Origin: CAVQZA01 sp963718355
GTDB lineage: Bacteria > Actinomycetota > Thermoleophilia > Gaiellales > Gaiellaceae
DNA: 22,014 bases
Reading direction: 5' to 3'
Assembly (NCBI GenBank): GCA_963718355.1
Contig: CAVQZA010000017.1
Location: 1-22,014 of the forward strand
The notes under the pieces are model-generated. The model had not been told where the DNA came from, made no database searches, and saw nothing but the letters and a program-made list of their open reading frames with translations. This document shows positions 22,014-22,014 of this stretch, one piece after another (the first letter of the stretch is position 1; each line of letters opens with the position of its first letter). The position numbers and the translations under genes were made by a program.

Positions 22014-22014
22014 T

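Noticed and set aside
1..22014. Defence island, prophage, CRISPR array or transposase
   Set aside because: No direct-repeat arrays, integrase, transposase, nuclease-methylase pairs or phage genes are visible; the genes are mostly housekeeping. The inverted-repeat elements contain no coding capacity.

Overview
The window is a GC-rich, densely packed bacterial chromosome segment. Gene content and start-site style suggest an actinobacterium (Actinomycetota), perhaps of the Thermoleophilia; this is inference, since no rRNA is present. The grounds are many GTG starts, a TANNNT hexamer 6-7 nt before about ten starts (leaderless transcription), a Gram-positive type LexA box, the order pdxS - pdxT - yebC - ruvC - ruvA - ruvB, and a DnaQ/GIY-YIG fusion nuclease like the mycobacterial one.

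Layout. 1-1427 (+): 3' part of a secreted beta-propeller protein. 1424-5862 (-): rel (ppGpp synthetase/hydrolase) and recJ, separated by 377 bp that hold a possible 43-codon ORF and a 168-bp inverted-repeat element. 5916-7313: a class V aminotransferase converging on a three-helix membrane protein. 7325-7491: a second element of about the same size, between two divergent promoters. 7513-8750 (+): two genes of unknown function, the second running 123 bp into a converging acetyltransferase-like gene. 8628-11099 (-): ruvC-ruvA-ruvB-acetyltransferase, coupled by 4-nt stop/start overlaps. 11100-11498: a 28-bp palindrome, further hairpins, a possible 28-residue TTG-start peptide and a good terminator hairpin. 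11499-14787 (-): yebC, pdxT, an eight-helix membrane protein and pdxS. 14811-15806 (+): an esterase divergent from pdxS with overlapping promoters. 15784-17415 (-): exonuclease/GIY-YIG fusion with an SOS box. 17446-18403 (-): polysaccharide deacetylase-like gene broken by a frameshift. 18414-21190 (-): DUF1501/DUF1800 pair with a Tat signal on the DUF1501 protein. 21263-21885 (+): CMD-like and SHOCT proteins. 21941-22013 (+): a tRNA with anticodon CAU.

Functionally the window joins DNA repair and recombination (RuvABC, RecJ, SOS-linked nuclease), the stringent response (Rel), de novo vitamin B6 synthesis (PdxS/PdxT) and an uncharacterised exported DUF1501/DUF1800 pair. I see no CRISPR array, prophage, transposase or recognisable defence island. 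The least explained parts are the intergenic inverted-repeat elements, the small ORFs beside them, and the DUF1800/DUF1501 pair.
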